From: Bdellovibrionales bacterium
Lineage (GTDB): Bacteria > Bdellovibrionota > Bdellovibrionia > Bdellovibrionales > UBA1609
Direction: 5' to 3'
Assembly: GCA_026648125.1 (NCBI GenBank)
Contig: JAPKGD010000036.1
Span: 1-9,158, forward strand
Length of the DNA: 9,158 bases
Shown: positions 6,162 to 9,158 of the stretch, one piece after another
Layout: the number at the start of each line of letters is the position of its first letter
Numbering within the stretch: the stretch's first letter is position 1
Program-made: the position numbers and the translations under genes
The notes under the pieces: model-generated
What the model was told of the DNA's origin: nothing
The model's input: the letters and a program-made list of their open reading frames with translations, nothing else
The model's database searches: none

Positions 6162-7504
6162 TGTCTTTTCTTCCCGCACAACTTATTCGCAAAAAGCGCT
6201 TTAAAGGCGCGCACAGCAAAGAAGAGCTCGAATTTTTAGTAAATGGATACACCTCAGGCGCGATTCCAGACTATCAAATGTCCGCATGGTTAATGGCTGT
6301 CTGCTTGAGCGGAATGACAGATCAAGAAACCAGCTGGCTGACTGTCGCCATGATGAATTCAGGACGTAAGCTTGATTTTTCAAACTTAAAGTCGAAGGCC
6401 ATCGATAAGCACTCCACCGGAGGCGTCGGCGATAAGACAAGCCTTATTATTGCTCCCCTTGTGGCCGCTGCAGAAATTCCAGTGCCCATGATGGCCGGAA
6501 GAGGCTTGGGCCACACCGGCGGAACGCTCGACAAGCTCGAATCCATTCCCGGCTTTGACGTCAGATTAGATCTCGAAAAATTTAAGGTCCTCATAGGTCA
6601 ACTCGGCACTGCGATAATTGGTCAAACTAAGGAAATATGTCCCGCAGATCTCAAGCTCTATTCTCTTCGTGATGTAACGGGCACGGTGGATTCAATTCCG
6701 TTGATTTGTGCTTCGATTATGTCGAAGAAATTAGCGGAAGGCGTGGGTGGTCTCATCCTCGATGTTAAATATGGCTCTGGGGCCTTTATGAAAACGCTTC
6801 CGGAGGCGGTTGCCCTCGCAAAGGGCTTAGTAAATATCGGCCATCATGCTGGAATTTCAATCGCTGCATTGCTGACCCAGATGGATCAGCCCCTTGGACG
6901 ATACATTGGAAATTCCTGTGAGGTTAGAGAGTGCCTCGAAATCATGGACGGCTCCTACCTCAAAACGCCAAAGCCGTCGCTCTACGAAGACACCAAGGAG
7001 CTGAGTCTCGCACTTGCCAGTCAAATGCTTATTCTCTCTGGAAAATATTCGGAGATCTCTGCGGCTAGAGAAATGGTCAATTCCTTACTGTCAGGTGGCC
7101 AGGCGCTGAGCAAATTTTACGAGCTCTGTAGAGCTCAAGGTGGAAAAATTGATCAACTTCCTACACAGGCAAAACACGAAATTGTCATCGAGGCCCAACA
7201 GGATGGAATTTTGAGGTCCTATAACGTGGAAGAAATTGGCCTCGCCGGAATTGAGCTTGGCGCTGGACGAAGGCGAGCCGAAGACCAAATTGATCACCTC
7301 GCCGGAATCGAAATATTTTTTAAAATTGGTGAACCCGTAGAAAAAGACGCTCCGCTTTTTCGTCTATTTGCCAATTCAGACCGAGGATTTAAGGAAGCGA
7401 CTTCCCGCCTCCTCGCCGCCACAAAAATTAGTGATGCGCCTGTTCAAGTTGAACCCCTCATTGCCGGAGTTGTAACCCCAGAAGGAGTTTTTTATGCTCA
7501 CTGA
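6161..7504 (+). CDS. deoA: Thymidine / pyrimidine-nucleoside phosphorylase
   Basis: This enzyme phosphorolyses (deoxy)pyrimidine nucleosides to base plus (deoxy)ribose-1-phosphate. The 447-residue product matches the family length (430-440). It has DKHSTGGVGDKTSL at 82-95 (phosphate site), GRGLGHTGGTLDKLESIPGF (family signature), and the pyrimidine-binding residues R170 (SLRDVTGTV), S185 and K189 (CASIMSKK). The C-terminal lipoyl/biotin-like barrel includes LGAGRRRAEDQID. Residue numbers are within one of E. coli DeoA R171/S186/K190. GGGAG lies 6 nt before the ATG at 6161, which overlaps the deoC stop by 1 nt. The gene overlaps the following nucleoside phosphorylase by 11 nt. Whether it prefers thymidine only (DeoA) or also uridine (Pdp) cannot be settled from sequence alone; the text resembles Bacillus Pdp closely too. 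Confidence 0.93.
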   Translation: MSFLPAQLIRKKRFKGAHSKEELEFLVNGYTSGAIPDYQMSAWLMAVCLSGMTDQETSWLTVAMMNSGRKLDFSNLKSKAIDKHSTGGVGDKTSLIIAPLVAAAEIPVPMMAGRGLGHTGGTLDKLESIPGFDVRLDLEKFKVLIGQLGTAIIGQTKEICPADLKLYSLRDVTGTVDSIPLICASIMSKKLAEGVGGLILDVKYGSGAFMKTLPEAVALAKGLVNIGHHAGISIAALLTQMDQPLGRYIGNSCEVRECLEIMDGSYLKTPKPSLYEDTKELSLALASQMLILSGKYSEISAAREMVNSLLSGGQALSKFYELCRAQGGKIDQLPTQAKHEIVIEAQQDGILRSYNVEEIGLAGIELGAGRRRAEDQIDHLAGIEIFFKIGEPVEKDAPLFRLFANSDRGFKEATSRLLAATKISDAPVQVEPLIAGVVTPEGVFYAH

Positions 7505-8207
7505 ACTTCAGTGCCATCTCAGCGAAGCAACTATTTTTATTCGAGATCAAGTCCCATTCCAACCACATCTTGCATTTACCTTGGGCTCTGGACTAAGCGC
7601 CTTTGCGGACAAACTCACTCGAGCGACGCGAATTCCTTTCTCATCAATACCTTATTTTTTTGCGCCAACGGTGGAGGGTCACGGTGGAAATTTAGTGGCC
7701 GGTTATATTCAAGATGTTCCCGTCATAGCTCTCCAGGGAAGGGTTCACTATTACGAAGGGCACTCTCCTGAATCCGTGGTGTTTCCCACCCGCGTGCTTG
7801 CCCAGCTGGGCATTAAGTCACTCGTGCTCACGAACGCAGCGGGAGGACTCTCACCCAACATGCGTCCGGGCGATTTTATGATCATCAAGGATCATATTAA
7901 TTTAACCGGAATGAATCCACTCCGCGGCCCTAATCCGGATTTTCTGGGGCCCCGTTTTCCCGATATGTCAGAGCCCTATGACCCAAAAATGAGGACAGCA
8001 CTCGCAAAGGCTTTAGTCTCGTCCAGCACGCGTCCGGGCAGCACACTCACATGCTCACGTCGACGACCGTGGCTCGCTGGCTCGCTGACTACTCGAAGCC
8101 GTTTCTCGTCATCGAGGAGCTCGAGACCGCTCTTCGCGAGTGCTTGTGGCGCTTCGAGGGCGACCGGCTGGAGGAGCGCACGAAGCATCGCCGCGTACAC
8201 GAGCTGA
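7494..8207 (+). CDS. punA: Purine nucleoside phosphorylase, C-terminus lost at a foreign junction
   Basis: Trimeric purine nucleoside phosphorylase splits (deoxy)inosine and (deoxy)guanosine into base and sugar-1-phosphate. Residues 1-174 match the family: FTLGSGLSAFAD near 28-39 (phosphate loop), GRVHYYEGHS at 82-91, LTNAAGGLS at 112-120, DHINLTGMNPLRGPN near 133-147 and GPRFPDMSEPYD at 152-163. After residue 174 (codon ending 8015) the match stops. The next ~63 residues are Ser/Arg-rich out-of-frame translation of GC-rich DNA ending at 8207. The missing third should contain GPSYETPAE, the catalytic Glu and the base-binding Asn, so the product as written would be inactive. The ATG at 7494 has AAGGAG 6 nt upstream and overlaps the deoA end by 11 nt. 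The native part is secure; the frame beyond 8015 is not a real extension. Confidence 0.9.
   Translation: MLTELQCHLSEATIFIRDQVPFQPHLAFTLGSGLSAFADKLTRATRIPFSSIPYFFAPTVEGHGGNLVAGYIQDVPVIALQGRVHYYEGHSPESVVFPTRVLAQLGIKSLVLTNAAGGLSPNMRPGDFMIIKDHINLTGMNPLRGPNPDFLGPRFPDMSEPYDPKMRTALAKALVSSSTRPGSTLTCSRRRPWLAGSLTTRSRFSSSRSSRPLFASACGASRATGWRSARSIAAYTS
8010..8025. other. Composition and gene breakpoint (chimeric junction)
   Basis: Purine nucleoside phosphorylase similarity ends at the codon at 8013-8015. From about 8016 the DNA becomes GC-rich (8461-8520 is 68% GC; 7501-7560 on the left is 43%). Coding then continues in another frame that is already open with no start codon until 8051. Genes on both sides are broken, and no transposase, direct repeat or attachment-like sequence is visible. 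An assembly or cloning chimera is the simplest reading; illegitimate recombination is the alternative. Confidence 0.8.
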
Positions 8208-8875
8208 ACCCAGCAGACTACGCCTTGCTCTGTGTGGAGCTCCGTGAGGCCGCGCCAACGCTGTCGGAGGTCGAGATCGAGGATCTCCGAGAGGTGCTCG
8301 TTCGGTTCGCCGAGGCGCGAAATCGGCTCATGCACTTCAGGCTCGAGGATCCTCGGGCGTTGGATCCCCAGCTGGAGCGATTTCTGAAACTGCGTCGCTT
8401 GCTTTCCAACTCGGCGCGCACTTCGGTGGTTGGCGCGATGGCCACGCTCGATCGAGCCATCGCGATCGCGACCGAGGCCCATGCGGGGCAACTCGACAAG
8501 GCCGGCGCTCCGTACATTCTGCACCCTCTGCGCGTCATGCTCGCCCAGGCGACGGTGGAGGCACGAATCGTCGGGGTTCTGCACGATGTCTGCGAGGATC
8601 GCCCCGAAGAGTGGTCGTTGGAGCGCCTGCGCTCCGAGGGTTTCTCGGAGGAGGTCCTCGCGGCTCTGGCATCGGTGACGCGACAGAAGGGCGAGGAGTA
8701 CGACGACTTCGTGCTCCGTGCGGCGGCGAACCCGATTGGCCGCGCGGTGAAGCTCGCGGATATGCGTGACAACGCCGACCTCGGCCGCATCGCCGACCCG
8801 ACCGAGGCCGACCGCACGCGCGTCGCGAAGTACCTTCGCTCCATCGAGGCGATCGAGGGATTGGAGCGCGCGTAG
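8051..8875 (+). CDS. HEPN-like domain fused to an HD-family (p)ppGpp-hydrolase-like domain (5' end probably missing)
   Basis: This is a 274-codon GC-rich frame. Residues 1-129 resemble a HEPN-type helical domain (Swt1-like, often after CBS domains): LTSTTVARWLADYSKPF at the start and R90-NRLM-H95, which fits the HEPN R-x4-6-H ribonuclease motif. Residues 130-274 match stand-alone MESH1/SpoT-type HD hydrolases: AHAGQLDKAGAPYILHP, VLHDVCED and VKLADMRDN. The metal ligands are H158, H178-D179 and D237, followed by the E182-D183 pair. Such enzymes remove the 3' pyrophosphate of (p)ppGpp; some act on NADPH or remain untested. There is no synthetase domain. The frame is open back to the junction at about 8016, so the ATG at 8051 may be internal and a CBS-like part lost. 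The ATG at 8438 could start a separate ~145-aa HD protein, the usual size, but there is no stop before it and its RBS is weak. Confidence 0.7.
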   Translation: MLTSTTVARWLADYSKPFLVIEELETALRECLWRFEGDRLEERTKHRRVHELNPADYALLCVELREAAPTLSEVEIEDLREVLVRFAEARNRLMHFRLEDPRALDPQLERFLKLRRLLSNSARTSVVGAMATLDRAIAIATEAHAGQLDKAGAPYILHPLRVMLAQATVEARIVGVLHDVCEDRPEEWSLERLRSEGFSEEVLAALASVTRQKGEEYDDFVLRAAANPIGRAVKLADMRDNADLGRIADPTEADRTRVAKYLRSIEAIEGLERA

Positions 8876-9011
8876 CGAGCGTCCAACGCGTTCGCTTGGT
8901 GTGGTCCCGGCCTCGGCCATCCGCGGGCTGAGCTGCGAGCTGTCAGAGGTGGGTGCCTCCGGCCGTCTCTGGGGACGAGCGGCGAAGAACGTCGTGGCTC
9001 GGGAGGCTCGG

Positions 9012-9158
9012 ATGGCGTCGGTCGTCGTGTTCTCGGCAACGTGGTGCGGATACTGCCGGCCGGCGAAGGAGCGGCTTCGGCGCGCGGGGATCCGGTACCG
9101 CGTGGTCGACGTCGACACGCGCGAGGGGGAACGGCTGGCGGATCGCCTGCGTGTGCGA
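9012..9158 (+). CDS. Glutaredoxin-like protein (N-terminal 49 codons, cut by window edge)
   Basis: The translation starts MASVVVFSATWCGYC, a beta strand followed by the redox C-x-x-C motif WCGYC (Cys12, Cys15). It continues with KERLRRAGIRYRVVDVDT, the helix-strand pattern of glutaredoxin/NrdH-like thioredoxin folds, which reduce disulfides or serve ribonucleotide reductase. The ATG at 9012 has a strong Shine-Dalgarno (GGGAGG, 5 nt upstream). The frame is open to the window end. The gap to the HEPN-HD gene (8876-9011) contains no other feature I can support. The composition matches the right-hand GC-rich piece. Its small size is inferred from the family, since the C-terminus is not seen. Confidence 0.8.
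   Translation, partial: MASVVVFSATWCGYCRPAKERLRRAGIRYRVVDVDTREGERLADRLRVR

Noticed and set aside
8218..9039. Second long minus-strand frame in the GC-rich part
   Set aside because: Ser/Arg-rich low-complexity translation, antisense to the HD domain, with no domain features.
7976..9118. Long minus-strand open frame (380 codons) across the junction
   Set aside because: It crosses the composition break, has no recognisable motif and is antisense to the HEPN-HD gene. Long antisense frames are expected in GC-rich coding DNA.
8016..9158. A defence island or mobile element explaining the GC-rich segment
   Set aside because: No integrase, transposase, repeats or attachment sites are visible, and both flanking genes are simply cut. 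A chimera explains the data with fewer assumptions.

Overview
The window holds two unrelated pieces of bacterial DNA joined at about position 8016. The left piece (1 to ~8015) has moderate GC (one sampled 60-base line, 7501-7560, is 43% GC), ordinary Shine-Dalgarno sites and compact operons. Its gene set (rng-rplU-rpmA-obgE facing a divergent pilT, an acylphosphatase, then deoC-deoA-purine nucleoside phosphorylase) and its protein flavour suggest a Bdellovibrio-like or other deltaproteobacterial predator lineage. That assignment is inference from recalled family sequences, not from a search. The right piece (~8016 to 9158) is GC-rich (8461-8520 is 68% GC) and looks like an actinobacterium, myxobacterium or similar.

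Layout of the left piece. On the minus strand, read from right to left, are RNase G (rng), ribosomal proteins L21 (rplU) and L27 (rpmA), and the ribosome-assembly GTPase Obg (obgE, cut by the window edge). This is a ribosome production and RNA maturation cluster. A hairpin with a U-tract sits directly against the obgE start codon. L21 carries a long Lys/Ala-rich tail resembling histone H1. Across a 148-bp divergent gap, pilT (type IV pilus retraction ATPase) runs on the plus strand. It converges, 5 bp apart, on a small unrecognised membrane or exported protein that is translationally coupled to an upstream acylphosphatase.

From a 67-bp gap with overlapping divergent promoter-like sequences, the plus strand encodes a tightly coupled nucleoside catabolism operon: deoxyribose-phosphate aldolase (deoC), pyrimidine/thymidine phosphorylase (deoA) and purine nucleoside phosphorylase. 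Together they would turn (deoxy)nucleosides into bases and sugar phosphates, and deoxyribose-5-phosphate into glyceraldehyde-3-phosphate and acetaldehyde. That suits an organism that digests host or prey DNA.

The purine nucleoside phosphorylase breaks off after about 174 residues. The sequence then becomes GC-rich and starts inside a different gene. The right piece encodes a protein with an N-terminal region resembling a HEPN domain (R-x4-H motif) fused in frame to a complete HD-type (p)ppGpp-hydrolase-like domain, followed by the first 49 codons of a glutaredoxin-like protein. The abrupt break, which truncates genes on both sides, is most simply an assembly or library chimera. A real recombination event cannot be excluded from sequence alone. 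I found no CRISPR array, tRNA, rRNA, insertion sequence or prophage.
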